Notes: a model not told the origin generated them from the letters alone. DNA of 64,000 nucleotides from Spongilla lacustris (GCA_949361645.1 OX442431.1:7188653-7252652), one strand, 5' to 3'; counted from the first letter of the stretch, positions 36,600-48,104 are shown. Numbers and translations: made by a program.

Positions 36600-36960
36600 C
36601 CACACCCTTTGTTGGTGAAGTGCTGCACTCGTGTGTGGTAATCTTCAGCTTTTACATCCTGTTTGCAGGCTATGCAGGGGACCATTACGTCCTTCAGCGG
36701 TCAGTTGAGGTGCCGGCTTAAGTTCTGCTGGCTTCAGCTGTGTGCAGCAGCATGGACACTTCACCTCTACACACGTGGACTGAACTTCATGAACCATTTC
36801 ACTGTGCAAGTGGTACACATGAGTGCCCTGCATGCCTGGGAGCCCTAGAGGTTGGCAGAGGATCATCAAGCAGATTGGGCACTGTAGCTGGGCCAAGTTA
36901 TCAATAATTGAAACATCTACTGGTGTGTACCTGTGGTTGTAATAATCCAGGCAATAATTG
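36600..36960 (-). pseudogene. RING-like/zinc-ribbon gene remnant
   Basis: The minus strand reads LAQLQCPICLMILCQPLGL, then a His-containing stretch, then VEVKCPCC. One frame over and slightly downstream comes PLKDVMVPCIACKQDVKAED with YHTRVQHFTNKGCGAC. The pattern CPIC, His, CPCC and a second CxxC resembles a RING followed by a zinc finger, but several expected cysteines are missing. A stop lies just before PLKDVM and a frame change is needed between the parts. It looks like a decayed exon of an unidentified gene or transposase. Confidence 0.35.
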
Positions 36961-38120
36961 TAGCATTAAGGCTTCCGTGTAGCATTACAGCTTCCGTGTA
37001 GCAATTGTACATGTGGAGCTACCTCTTGAATGTGGATCTGATTTTTTAAATTTCTTTTCCTCTTTTTGGAAGGCAGATCTATATAGGTGTACATTCAGGT
37101 ATGCATGCATCTACTATACCAAGCACCCCTCTTCTGCATGTGCTGTCCACTGAAAGATACACTAAATATGCGAAGCATGTGTATGTTTAAAGAGAGGGAG
37201 CTTAGGGTAGGGTCACACAAAGCATGTGGGTGGACCCAACTTTCCACCCCGAGCACGAATCCGGTGTCAAATTACACCCTGGGTGCTGTCCAGACACTCT
37301 TGGATCAAGAAAACGTGTGTCACTCCAAAAAAAATTTGATCCGGCTCGTCCCCAGTTCCCATCGGGGACGAGGCGCCTTTGGCGCCATACTGCGCACACA
37401 TAAACTCAGTCCTAATGGTGGACCTCTTGTATATAATTGTATACAAGTAGATGAACTTGAACTTGTAGAAGTACTGATTGCATGAATAGCAAAATGATGA
37501 ATGGTGGGGTGCATGGTACATCATTATGTATGTAGTACTAGAGAGCATTGGTAAAATGCCCTTTTCTCTGTAACTACCAAGAGGTTCACAGGTAGTCTGC
37601 AGCGCTTTTGAATAATCTCTTATGTAGTTATCCATTGAGCCTATATGTATATGGTCGGATACGCACAGATTATTCATAAGATACAGAATTAAGCGTACAT
37701 GTACTTTGTGTTGTGAAAAACGAATATGGCAAGCTTCCGATGGCTGTTTTGAGCACTCAGACTGACGTGTCTCTTCTCTATGGTGATACATACTGACCTT
37801 ACAGTGCGTAACGTGATACTTGATCTTAAAATTTTTTCCAGCAATTTTACAATTCTCTTGATTTTTGTAGCCTAGTGGTATGAGATAATCAAAATCTGAA
37901 AACGGAATAAGCTTTACTAGCCATCTGGCAATAAATAACATTGAAAAAGAAGTGTGTCAAGTTATTTTCGGGCCCGCACTCTTTTATTTTCTATTATTGC
38001 TCCAAACGCACAGTTTTTAGCCCATTTCTCCACTGTTTCGCAACGGATTGCGCTGATCGTTGGTACATACTGTAAGCGATGATCATCGTTACGTACATTT
38101 GGGTCTGGGTACGAGGCTAC

Positions 38121-38153
<33 letters not shown>

Positions 38154-38650
38154 GTATTTGGCCCAACGCAAGGGGACCCCACCCCCGCTTGAATAGTCAT
38201 TAATTATTCATAATCTCACGCTTTACTCGCTCTAAAATGCCTGTGACACAATCGAATATTGGTGTAAACCAGCTGCGCGTTTATAGGAAACGTAGGTTAG
38301 AGAGAGAGAAGTTATTTTCTCGTATGTTGGACTTAAAATGCGCACTATATGGCTCGCTAAAGATACAGGCGATTTACGGTATACATCTAATCATCAAACC
38401 TAATGTCTGGTCCGGGGTCTTCAATTGATCATAAAATTATATTTTTTAAAACTAGTTATCATCAGTAGATTATTTCCATTGCATTGTACATGTACAGATA
38501 ACAAACAAGAACACATATCATAAATCTAAGGATAGTTGTGAAGAGAAGATAAATTAAAATGAGCGCTGAGGTTGTTAGGTACTCCTGTGACTCCTTTTAC
38601 ACCTGTGCTGATATCACATGGGCTTTTCCAGTTAAGGACTACTGTCATTG
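36961..38650. other. Intergenic DNA; one element end at 38087-38118
   Basis: No gene recognised. At 38087-38118 is ACGTACATTTGGGTCTGGGT followed by ACGAGGCTA, matching the right end of the inverted-repeat element at 46880-47432. A C run follows directly. A small open frame at 38237-38428 has no family resemblance and I do not call it. Confidence 0.45.
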
Positions 38651-41272
38651 TTATTTCATCTCAATGGTCTCATTGGCTGAACCTGCAATACAAAATATAT
38701 AGGTATGGTTACACAAATGAACTGCAATACAAACAAAAACAAACCTGCTTGTGATGTCATTCCACAACTCTGGCTTAACTTTATACTAAGTATGACAACC
38801 ACTATGATGCCTATCAATATCACTGTTGTGGGGATTAGTGCAGCCAAGTAAACAGTGTAAGGTGATGTCGCTGGCGTGGATGCAGTGACATTGTCACTTG
38901 GCGTGCCTGAAATGAAAACAATTACAGGCAGCAAAGACACTTGTAGTGACTCACTAGTGGTAGAAGGCGTGGCTGTGGTCTCATATGTGAATGCAGATAT
39001 ATTTATCTTCCATTGCTGCTCCACTGGTCTGTATTCAGACCCCACCTCGCAGGCGTACTGGCCAAAATCATCAGGCAAGAAGTTGGCAATGGTCAGGGTA
39101 TATTTAGCATTTCCACCACTTTGTTCTGAAACCTCTATGGTGTATTTCCATGTGTGTGTGCTGCTGGAATTTGGTAACGAGTATTCAGCCATCGTCTGAT
39201 TCAAATCAAGGACAGTATTGTTATGCAGAAAGGTGACGGAGCATGGAGTCGAATAGCAGCTAATGGAGCAAGTGAACATGGCTGACTGCTGCATAAGTGA
39301 GTAGTTAAATAGCACGATTTGTGGTTGTTCTGAAAAACAGGAGAAAATTTTAAGATCACAGCAACATACATACTTAATATGTCAGTGGTACTAAATTGTA
39401 TAATACATTTTGAGCACTGTTATGTGAATACCTTGCACGTTTCTGGCAAGCACAATAACTTCTTTTGTTTTTTTGACATATATATCAGTGGTGCAGGAAC
39501 GGGGCCAAGGGGGGTATGCCACCTCACCTTTTGTAAAGGGTTAAGGAGCAGGGAGGGGAGGGGGGGGGGGGGCACTTTATGTATAACATACACACAATTA
39601 TGTGTGATTAAATTTATAACACATGAATTCCTTTTCGTCATACATGCACATGTGATGCTAAAAGTCCATTGTAATGGATGAGAGTGCTAAAATGCCATAG
39701 TAGAGAACGATAATTTACTCATTACAGCAGTGGCATTATTGAGGGTTGACCAATCACAAGGGGGACCTCCCTGTATTCGTATTTGGCCAATCACAAGGGA
39801 GACCCCCTAGGTTTTTTGCCCCCTCCCACCTTTCAATACCCTTCTATGTATATTTATAGTGTTGATTTAAATACCACACAACGTGGAGGGGAAAAAACAG
39901 ACACTTTGGCAATGATTTACCGTATGTGATGGCTGAGATCATTTGTTGGTCATATCCTGATTCATCATTAACAAAGCATGTATATATTCCAGTGTTGTTC
40001 AGGGTGACATTGGAGTGGGTCCAAACGCCCAAGGAACCATTAAGGGGAACAGTAACTTGCATGTCCATGCCCGGCACAATCAGGTAGCAGGCACTGGGGG
40101 GTGGGTAACCTATAGCACCGCAGTACACCATCATCGTCCCTCCAATTGGCACATAGGTGGGCTCTATTCGGCAAAGTGTTATTTGGTTGTGCACTTTGGG
40201 TGGGAAGAAAAACATGTGACATAAATAATTAACCATGCTGTTAACATTTACACAGTAATAGCTGGCTGCTACACTTATGTAAGAGCTTAGAACAGTACAT
40301 ATATGAGTCACTTGAAATGATTAGTAGATGATCGTTGTGTACACAGTAAAATTTCTATCTGTACCAGAATCACTGCATGGGCACCACCATTACATCACTG
40401 TTAAAAGATAGTCTGGGCTGAATAGTCGACTCAGCCGGATACCGTGCAGGATATAAAAATTAACTGGCTATGTATTGATTGCCCCATAGAATGATAGCCC
40501 ATGGATAAGTCTGGGTAAGAGATTAACATATATGGTCACGTGAGCAGGCAACGCCCCCCCCACACACACACAAAAAAAACCCCGAAAAAGGAAACAACAC
40601 AAGCTCGCAAAACAGTATGTAGTGTGTAAGCCTCTGCCAACTTTCACAAATTCACGCGTGGTGTGAATGCACTCTATGGATGGATAACATTACGGAACCG
40701 TGCGGTGATGTAATCCGACTTGGTCTGGAGAGCAGCGTGTGGGTGTGGGAAAAGCTGGTCAGCCACGCCCATAGACATATTCTTGTTTTAAAAATTACAT
40801 GCGCCAGCAAATTAACGCAATTGTGAAGTAGGACCATAGATAGCCTACTATACTATTTTGATGTAGCACCAATGACCATGGATATTAAAGCAAGCTAGGA
40901 CTTGCATGTCTGCATGCTGGTGAAATAGAGAGTTGGTTTTACCTTTTAACAAGAAGCAGTTGGAATGAGCGTCGCAACGGCAGATGTAATAACCACCGTC
41001 CGTCTCCGATAGAACATTGACGATGTAAATGTCCGTGATCGTCGTTGTTTGGTTATTAAAATTGTCCCTGTACCAAGCTACAGTAGTGGTTCCAGAGGGA
41101 CAACCGCACGCCAAGTCTACTCTGTTTCCTATGCGTATCATATAGTTGCCATTGCAGGGATCTTGGGCTGGTGGTCGGAGTAACATAACGAAGGGATTAC
41201 GCGCACCACGAACTCACCTTTGCATTTTATTTGCAGAATAAAGACGAGAAGTATTGCGTGCGTTCTGTCCAT
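38651..41272 (-). CDS. IgR-1: type I membrane receptor with three Ig-like domains, short tail, 373 aa
   Basis: Six exons, minus strand: 41272-41218, 41167-40943, 40193-39921, 39329-38955, 38906-38745, 38682-38651, all phase-1 junctions. Exon 1 is a signal peptide (MDRTHAILLVFILQIKC). Exons 2-4 each encode one Ig-like domain. Domain 1 (19-93) has VDLACGC, VAWYRD and DGGYYICRC. Domain 2 (94-184) has MMVYCGAIGYPPP and NNTGIYTCFV. Domain 3 (185-309) has AMFTCSISCY and DDFGQYACEVGS. A Ser/Thr-rich stalk precedes the membrane span at about 328-351 (LIPTTVILIGIIVVVILSI). The cytoplasmic tail is only about 20 residues, ending NETIEMK, with no tyrosine motif. The intron 38907-38954 is just 48 nt and in frame, so an unspliced reading stays open; the last intron is 62 nt. 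The exon 2 acceptor could lie 6 nt further in. Likely a cell-surface recognition or adhesion protein; ligand unknown. Confidence 0.82.
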
Positions 41273-41898
41273 TGGGCTGGTCACAGAAGTAGTTATTAAT
41301 TTTTTTAAATTTTTTTAATGCCATCTTTGCAAATGCATAAGCAAGTGTATAGCTTCCGCTTCAAACTGTACACCTTGCATGCTAGGGCGCGCTAAACCAT
41401 ACAAATTGCACCGTCATCTCCCTCCCACACCACGACAGGATGGCGTCCATGAGATCAGTTTGTTCAATTGTGGCTTCTTAGTGTCAACAATGTAGGATGT
41501 GTACGTACATGTAAGGGGTTTCTATTTATAGTTCATTGAATAGCTTTAAAATGAAGACCTTTACAGCTGAGATATGACCACATCCATTATTATCGTCGCA
41601 AATATTTAAAAGATGATGTAACCATCAAAGATGTGATGATATCCAGATCATATCAATCTGATGTGTAACAATAACCACATCAAATAATATGGTGATGCAA
41701 TGACAATCAAATGATAAATTGCGCAGATGCATATACAGTCACATTGGAGGTTCAACTTGTACAGTGAATGCACAAACTGGTGGCATAGTGTCTGTTCCTC
41801 TGTCTTGGTGGTGAGAATGAAGGTCCAAGAATCTGATTTGTCACTGTTTAAGACATCTGCTTCTCAATTTACATGGTAACCATGGTGAGGTTTAGCAG
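41273..41898. other. Spacer between IgR-1 and IgR-2
   Basis: The 0.6-kb spacer must contain the IgR-1 promoter and the IgR-2 3' UTR. No motif was recognised with confidence. Confidence 0.5.
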
Positions 41899-43993
41899 TC
41901 AGCCAGTTGCATTCTGCGCAGTTATTGTAGATGATGGGGCCAGTGGTAGTGGTGGTGGTGATGATGATGTTGGTTGTGATGATGTTGGTGGTAGTGATGA
42001 TGTTGGTGGTAGTGATGATGTTGGTGGTAGTGATGATGTTGGTGGTAGTGATGATGTTGGTGATGTTGGTGGTGATGATGTTGGTGGTGATGATGTTGGT
42101 GGTGATGATGTTGGTGGTGATGATGTTGGTGGTAGTGATGATGGTGGTAGTGATGATGATGTTGGTGGTAGTGATGATGGGGTTAGTGATGGGCTAGAGT
42201 CATTAGCAGCTGGATTGGGTTCCTGCATCTCTATATCATTGCTAGGCTTGCTTGGTTGCCTCCTGGGCACATACACATACACCAGTAGTATTATCACAAT
42301 CACAGTGATCAATGGCAGTACTAGTACTAGTAGTATGTATAGAGTGATTGGTGACCCCACTCCAGGGTTTGATGTGATTGTATTGGTAAAGACACCTATG
42401 GGAACAGAAAGGATGGAAAGGGGAGGAGGGAGAGGGAGGAAGGAGAAAGGAGGCAAATAGGGGTGAGGAGGAAGGGAAGGGAAAGGGGAGGGGAATCTAG
42501 TTATACACAACAACAAAAAAATCATTGGCCACTTACTAGTGGAAGGTGTAACCATGGTGGGAGTTAATAACAATGAGGTAAGATTAACTGTGCGTTGCTG
42601 CTCCACAGGGTTGTACTCTGACCCCACCTGGCAGGTGTACTGTCCTTCATCATCCAATGAGAAGTCAGTGATGGTCAGGGTGTAGCAGGCACTGCTGCTG
42701 GTCTGCTCCGAGACCTCTAGACTGTATCTAGTCCCCTGGAGGCTCGTGTTGATAGGGCGGCCATTTTGGAGGAAGGTGACCGCATATGGGACCGAATGGT
42801 TGTACACGTGGCAAAGAAGTCTGACCGCACTCTGCACGAGCAAGTAGTTAAACTCCACAATTTCAGGTTGCTCTGTTCACGGGGTGAGGACACAACAAGG
42901 ATATATGAGCTCACAGCAGATGTATGTAAATATTAGTCACATGCACACACACACACGCCTACGCCAATAATTTGGCACCTACCATATACGGTGACAACTG
43001 CCTCCTTTTGGTCAATTGTTGCTGACCCATCATAAACCAAGCAAGAGTACATTCCACCATAGTCCAGGGTGACATTGGAATTTGTCCACTGGCCCAATGA
43101 GCCATTAAGTGTGAGGGTCACTGGCTTCATGTCCGGATCTGGTGCAAACACTTGGCAGGTGCTGGGGGGAGGATAGCCCGTAGCACCACAGTACAACGTC
43201 ATCACTCCTCCAACTGGTACGTAGGCGGGCACTATTTGGCACCGCGTGATCTGGATTTGCACTGCAGGTTGAGTGGGAGGGTCAGGTGAAGTTTATACAG
43301 CCATGCTGATGCCATCACTATGCACCAACTATAGAACTCTAATGACATAAAAGACAAAACAGACTACTATGCTAAATATAGGTACATGACATCATAGTCA
43401 TGACAGGACCACATCCAATCTCAAAATGGGCTCAGCATCCATCTTTGTATGTGTAAAGCACTTATTTGAAGGCTCCACACAAATACCTGACCAACATACA
43501 CGTATGCACTCCATATGTTTCAATTTCATTTTAAATCCCTTTCATCCTAGCTTCCCTTCCCATCACATCCCTCCCTGTGCTAACAGCTTGGTCACTTACC
43601 ATTTAACAAGAAGCAATTGGAGACGTACGAGTCGCAGAGACACCTATACACGCCTCCATCCATCGCTGATCTTACACTTACGGTGTAAATGTCGTGCATG
43701 CCTCCTTGCCACAATGCCATCACCGTCCCGTTCTTGTACCAGGCAACGGTTGAAGTTTGCTGGGAGCACCCGCACACAAACATAATACTTTCTCCTACGT
43801 GCTGGCTGTAAACGTGACTTGGATTGCTAGCGAAATAGCCATCATCGCACAGGTATTGACCTGGAGAAGTCGTGGGTACGGAGAGGGAGAGGATGATATA
43901 CGTACGGATCTCTCTTCACACGCTGACCCAAAGAGCACACTTACTTTGCACGCAAAGGCAAAGCGCCAAAAAACCCACCGACGCGGTAAGCAT
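41899..43993 (-). CDS. IgR-2: type I membrane receptor with three Ig-like domains and a long Ser/Pro-rich tail, 473 aa
   Basis: Five exons, minus strand: 43993-43945, 43860-43600, 43261-42983, 42872-42537, 42395-41899, all phase 1. Exon 1 is a signal peptide (MLTASVGFLALCLCVQ). Domain 1 (17-103) has IMFVCGC, VAWYKNGT and DGGVYRCLC. Domain 2 (104-196) has MTLYCGATGYPPP and YGGMYSCLV. Domain 3 (197-308) has VRLLCHVYN and DDEGQYTCQVGS. The membrane span is about 327-351 (ILLVLVLPLITVIVIILLV), then a PRRQ stop-transfer. The 120-residue tail starts with SNDIEMQEPN, the counterpart of NETIEMK in IgR-1, and then runs into SLPPTSS/SPPTS repeats. There are no tail tyrosines, so no ITAM or ITIM. It is the tandem paralog of IgR-1 with the same exon order. 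Probable surface recognition receptor; ligand and signalling route unknown. Confidence 0.84.
41937..42190 (-). repeat. Coding minisatellite in the IgR-2 tail
   Basis: Tandem 15-21 bp units built on GATGATGTTGGTGGT (plus strand) encode SLPPTS, SPPTS and related units on the minus strand. Copy number is likely variable between alleles. The reverse strand would read as Asp/Gly repeats and is not a gene. Confidence 0.9.
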
Positions 43994-44082
43994 AAAACGG
44001 TCCGGTACATGCACTTAATAAAACACTGTCGTTTTAATATCGTATTAGCATCGTATTTATATACATGTACATATACCGTATA

Positions 44083-44263
44083 GCCCTCGTACCCAGTGTC
44101 ATTACTCACGTGTACAATTATACGTGTTTAAAAATAAATAAATAAATAAATAAAAAACTGGCTAAAGCACCGCATGTGTCGCGCTGATCGCTTGTCTCAA
44201 TCAACCGGCTCTCTTCAAAAGCAACTTAATTACGCACGTTGTGATAGGCTGGGTACGAGGCCG
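44083..44263. mobile_element. Small inverted-repeat element (about 180 bp) upstream of IgR-2
   Basis: The ends GCCCTCGTACCCAG and CTGGGTACGAGGCC are inverted repeats with one mismatch. They resemble the ends of the TAGTCTCGTACCCAG family. It lies about 90 bp upstream of the IgR-2 start codon. It contains an AAATA repeat run and no coding sequence. Confidence 0.6.
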
Positions 44264-44549
44264 TCACACCTCGAAGTAAACCGTGTAGATAAGCAAACGA
44301 AGGTAGTATAAAAGCAATATATCACCTAATCTGGAAAAGTTGCAATATATTACCTAGTCTGGTTTCTGTCCATGATAAAATATATTTCCGCTCGACTATA
44401 TGCGGCTTCCTTCCTGTGATTGTACTATTTGGCTTCTTCCTATAGTCTTCCTTTACTGACGAGTATAACTAACACTAAATACAAGTGGGCCTGGTTTCGT
44501 GTTCGCAGCAAAGAGTACTCAAGTCAGGGGCGGACCTAGGATTTTGTTT

Positions 44550-44583
<34 letters not shown>

Positions 44584-45060
44584 CGGGGTTTAATTAAGTA
44601 TACATGTGTATATGAAGCATGTTACGGCGCGGCATTTCAGTTAACCAATTCAAAGACATTGCATGCCATTATTGAAATGTACATGTAATATGTGAGGACT
44701 AACATCAGCTCTAAATCTAGTTAAGAAAAACGCACGACTGACTTATTGAATGATTAATGTCTATTTGCATCCGAATCGATATCGTGAACATGTGCGGTGC
44801 ACACTTCCTACATAACTTCCTCATTGTGTTACACTACTAAGGAAGAACAGATCAGGTCAAGGTTTATACTGACATAACATATCCAAAGGTGGTTTGGTAT
44901 ATGGCTTTAGCATTATTTGAAACTATTATAAGTTCTTATGATGATTTGAGGGCTTCATGTAAGTGTAATGTGCCGGGATGCCACAGATTTATATGAACAG
45001 AAAAAAAAAGGACTACCTAGAACTGGATACACAGGGATACACTATATACACTACACACTA
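44264..45060. other. Intergenic DNA with a 32-base poly-G run
   Basis: The G run is at 44552-44583, preceded by GGGGCGGACCTAGGATTTT, a phrase that looks like a transposon edge. No gene was recognised. Confidence 0.45.
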
Positions 45061-45352
45061 CTTGTGGTGCCCAATACAGAGGCAGCATTGCCTTGCTGTA
45101 GTGCAATGGACACTCTTTGGAGAAGGAATGAGAGGGGACTGGTGATCATGTGTCATGCTCTGCTGATGCCTGCTGATATCTGTGAGCAAACTGAGAGCTT
45201 TAGGGCCAAGGCACCTGAGGTCTCAATTGCAATTGGTACAAAATGGTGGGATTTGGACAGCAGAGCATATTTCTCCTTCTTCCTGGCTTCAGCAGCTGTG
45301 GCTACAGCTCTAGCTTCCCTTGTGGCATCTGCTATGTATGAGGCTGAGTTGT
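45061..45352 (-). pseudogene. Retroelement remnant (C-terminal tail of a reverse-transcriptase polyprotein)
   Basis: On the minus strand, in successive frames: EARKKEKYALLSKSHHFVPI then AIETSGAL, then GPKALSLLTDISRH, then FLLQRVSIALQQGNAASVLG. The order and wording (FVPIAIET, G-P-K-A, QR-S-A-Q-GNAASVLGT) match the conserved end of many animal retrotransposon proteins as I know them. At least two frameshifts separate the blocks, so it is dead. No polymerase core is nearby. Confidence 0.55.
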
Positions 45353-45554
45353 TTGTGAAATTTCAACAAAGAAATTATACCTAACTCTCCTTGTATGTAA
45401 TTACCATGCAGGTGAAATGTAATTTACAATTTACAAATTAACATTTGCATTACCCTATCACCAAACAACATTAGTAATATGTGGTTTAATATGTTGTTTG
45501 GTTTAAGTTAATGTTCCCTCTTTACTTTTATTATTGAATTTTGCATCAGTTGCT

Positions 45555-45587
<33 letters not shown>
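45555..45587 (+). repeat. Poly-G run of 33
   Basis: Uninterrupted G homopolymer in intergenic DNA. Confidence 0.9.
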
Positions 45588-45588
<1 letters not shown>

Positions 45589-46872
45589 GTGGACATGATC
45601 TAAAATAGTAGATCACAATGATGATAGAGGACAGGGTATTATGGTCTATATTTACCTCATCTTGAATCATCTAATATGGAGCACTGATGTTTTTTTTAGG
45701 TACAGTGTGCACACCTGTGCACTCTGTATACGTACTGGTATACCTGTAGGTATGTTGTGTTGTAATTAGACAATTTTTGTCTTGACATTTGTATCAGTGC
45801 TTGTTTCAAGTCATTGTGTAAGGAAACACCATGTAATAAGAGAAGATTGCACAAGTCAAACGCACTGAGTGTTGCTATAACTTGTCAATGATTATTTACT
45901 GCCGCAAAAGATGAACTACTGAGCACAGTAGCACTGCTTTTCTTCCATGCACCTCTGCAACGCGAACCTAGCTTCCTCTTCTTATTTGCAGGTACAACAC
46001 CTTCCAAGTGAAGTATCATGCATGCAGACACCTGCACTCTGCTGATGCAGGGCACAGGTATACAATGTAGAAGCTTTCTTCCTTCTGGGTTTCCTATATA
46101 TGTTCACGAGGGGATTGGGCCACACATGCAGACCTCCATTGTGTGCACGATTTTACCTCACGTCGGTCCTGCAGTTGCTCTGTTGTAGCTGACTAGCTCA
46201 TGCTCAACATCTGCTTCAGCCCGGCTGAATCACCCCTATTATAGGAAAAAATCATAAAGGGTCTTTGAATGTGCAAGTGAAAGCATCTACTTTGTGCAAA
46301 GTATTATTGCATGTGGACCATGTTATTAAACTTCGATAGCTTTAAGAATTGCAATATTGAAGCGATAAATTTAAATAAACTTTTGATTAATTAATTGATT
46401 TGAGTAAGCAATTTTGATATGATCGATTTAAAAACCGAACTGCAATAACTTGTTTCGTGTTTTGTCAATGCTGTGTCTCATTGTGGCGTTTATAAAAGAA
46501 CTTGTTCCTATACATGTCAATATCAAACATAGCCAGTTACTTCATGACGTCAGCGGTAAAAAGTACCGGGATTGGAAACGGCGCACGTCGCCATAGACTT
46601 ACGCGCATTTTTTATTTTTGTAGGGACATCCATGTTGCAACTAATTTTCACGAAGCCGTTCGATTTTGATCGCAGTATGTCGTCAGAGGGTACAGTATAA
46701 GATGCAACAAGGTATTTCAAGCCTTTCATAAAATCCTTAAAACCATTCGAATTGATTTATTGTCGGTTTCAAACCAGCAACAGACATATTTGGGGGTTCT
46801 GGGCATCTAGAACCCCAACGGAAGCTTTTCAACAGAGCCTTTGGAAATGGGTAGTTTCAGATATATGGGAGT
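45588..46872. other. Intergenic DNA, nothing recognised
   Basis: No protein-family match, RNA gene or clear repeat seen on either strand. Confidence 0.4.
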
Positions 46873-46879
46873 GATGTAG

Positions 46880-47432
46880 TAGTCTCGTACCCAGACCCAA
46901 ACGTACGTAAGCATTATCAACAAGTCGAAGAAAGTTGTTCTTGGAATGTAATTGGAATGTTCGATAATTTGGGTTGTCATAGCAACGGCTACGTCATCAC
47001 GATAAAACGTGAGGTTTGTTTTAGTGTGTTTGTCTTTGCTTAAGCTACGGAGAGAAAAGGCTACCACCGCAACGATAGTCTCAGAGTGGTGAACGCGATG
47101 GGCTGGAAAGCGATTCACGACAGATTTTAGACGTACTTCGTAATGAGTCCTTCCATATTGAAATGGCTTTGCCATCGTTTTAGACACGTGTCCATATATC
47201 ACAACCTTAGCCGCGCACGCACGATCAAGCACCAGGCTCCTCTCTGTAGTGTGGAATGCTATTGGAATCTAATTACCGTGACGTCACGCGTGCTCTCGAT
47301 TCTGATTGGAGCGCCAACATTCCGGCGCACCAGAACAACTTCGATCGACTTGTTGGCCAGACCCTCTGTACGTGATGTTATACTGTAAGCGATAATCATC
47401 GTTACGTACATTTGGGTCTGGGTACGAGACTA
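46880..47432. mobile_element. Second TAGTCTCGTACCCAG inverted-repeat element, about 553 bp
   Basis: The ends are TAGTCTCGTACCCAGACCCA and its inverse TGGGTCTGGGTACGAGACTA. Flanking direct repeat GATGTAGT occurs at 46873-46880 and 47434-47441, so the exact boundary is uncertain by one base. The interior (GATAATTTGGGTTGTCATAG, CAACATTCCGGCGCACC) is shared with the element in RabE-3 intron 2, and it lacks the nested insert there. Non-coding and non-autonomous. Confidence 0.82.
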
Positions 47433-47484
47433 GGATGTAGTGGCCCAGTATGTGAGTTTTAGTCGGGTACCCAGACTAGAGATA

Positions 47485-47648
47485 CACAGGGAAAAAAAAG
47501 CGTCGAATCTTTTAGAATCATTGACATTGCGTGATTGAACAGAGAATCGCACAAAGATCAGACGCTGATATTGATTTTCGTGTGATTTTCTGTTCAACCA
47601 CGCAATGATTTAAATTTATAAATGATTCAACGCTTTTTTCCCCCTGTG
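47485..47648. mobile_element. Palindromic MITE-like element, about 164 bp
   Basis: The ends CACAGGGAAAAAAAAGCGT and CGCTTTTTTCCCCCTGTG are inverted repeats. Inverted similarity continues inward (ATTGCGTGATTGAACAGA against TCTGTTCAACCACGCAAT), so most of the element folds back. A short TA-containing flank is possible but not decisive. Confidence 0.75.
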
Positions 47649-48104
47649 ATAGCCGTGGTTGTTGGCATTTAGAACACCCGGGTTTGTCACTAAGCCCACG
47701 AATTGTTTTGTGCGAGGTAGATACTACAAATCCAGAGGGAACTGCATGGCTATATCATGTTGATGAAGGCAGAGGGGAGTCATCGAAACACAGACGCCCA
47801 CGCTGCAACACGGAGTGAACCTGCATGCTAATGAGGTGCACGTGACGCCATTTCCAATCCCGGGTAAGTAGTCTAAATAATCTGAAATTCTGAACCGCTG
47901 ACGTCAACCGATCGCTAGCTGTGTTTGTTGTACTGATCCATAACAAACATGCATTTCAAATCGAAGCCATATAGAGTTAATGCATGTACAATTGTGCGGT
48001 TCTGAGTGGAATCTTTGGCATGTTGTTGAAACCTCAGAATCGCCCAAATATTGCGCGTTGCATGTCAATAAGTCTTACTGTGGCCGGCGCTTCGGAAGAA
48101 GATA

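Noticed and set aside
38237..38428. Basic 63-codon open frame (RVYRKRRLEREKLFSRMLDL)
   Set aside because: No family match, no splice partners, and located next to an element end and a C run.
41931..42197. Met/Val-rich and Asp/Gly-rich open frames on the plus strand
   Set aside because: Antisense translations of the minisatellite encoding the IgR-2 Ser/Pro tail; the minus-strand frame has signal peptide, Ig domains and membrane span in spliced order.
44968..45384. 138-codon plus-strand open frame
   Set aside because: The minus strand of the same stretch carries recognisable retroelement protein text, which explains the sequence better.
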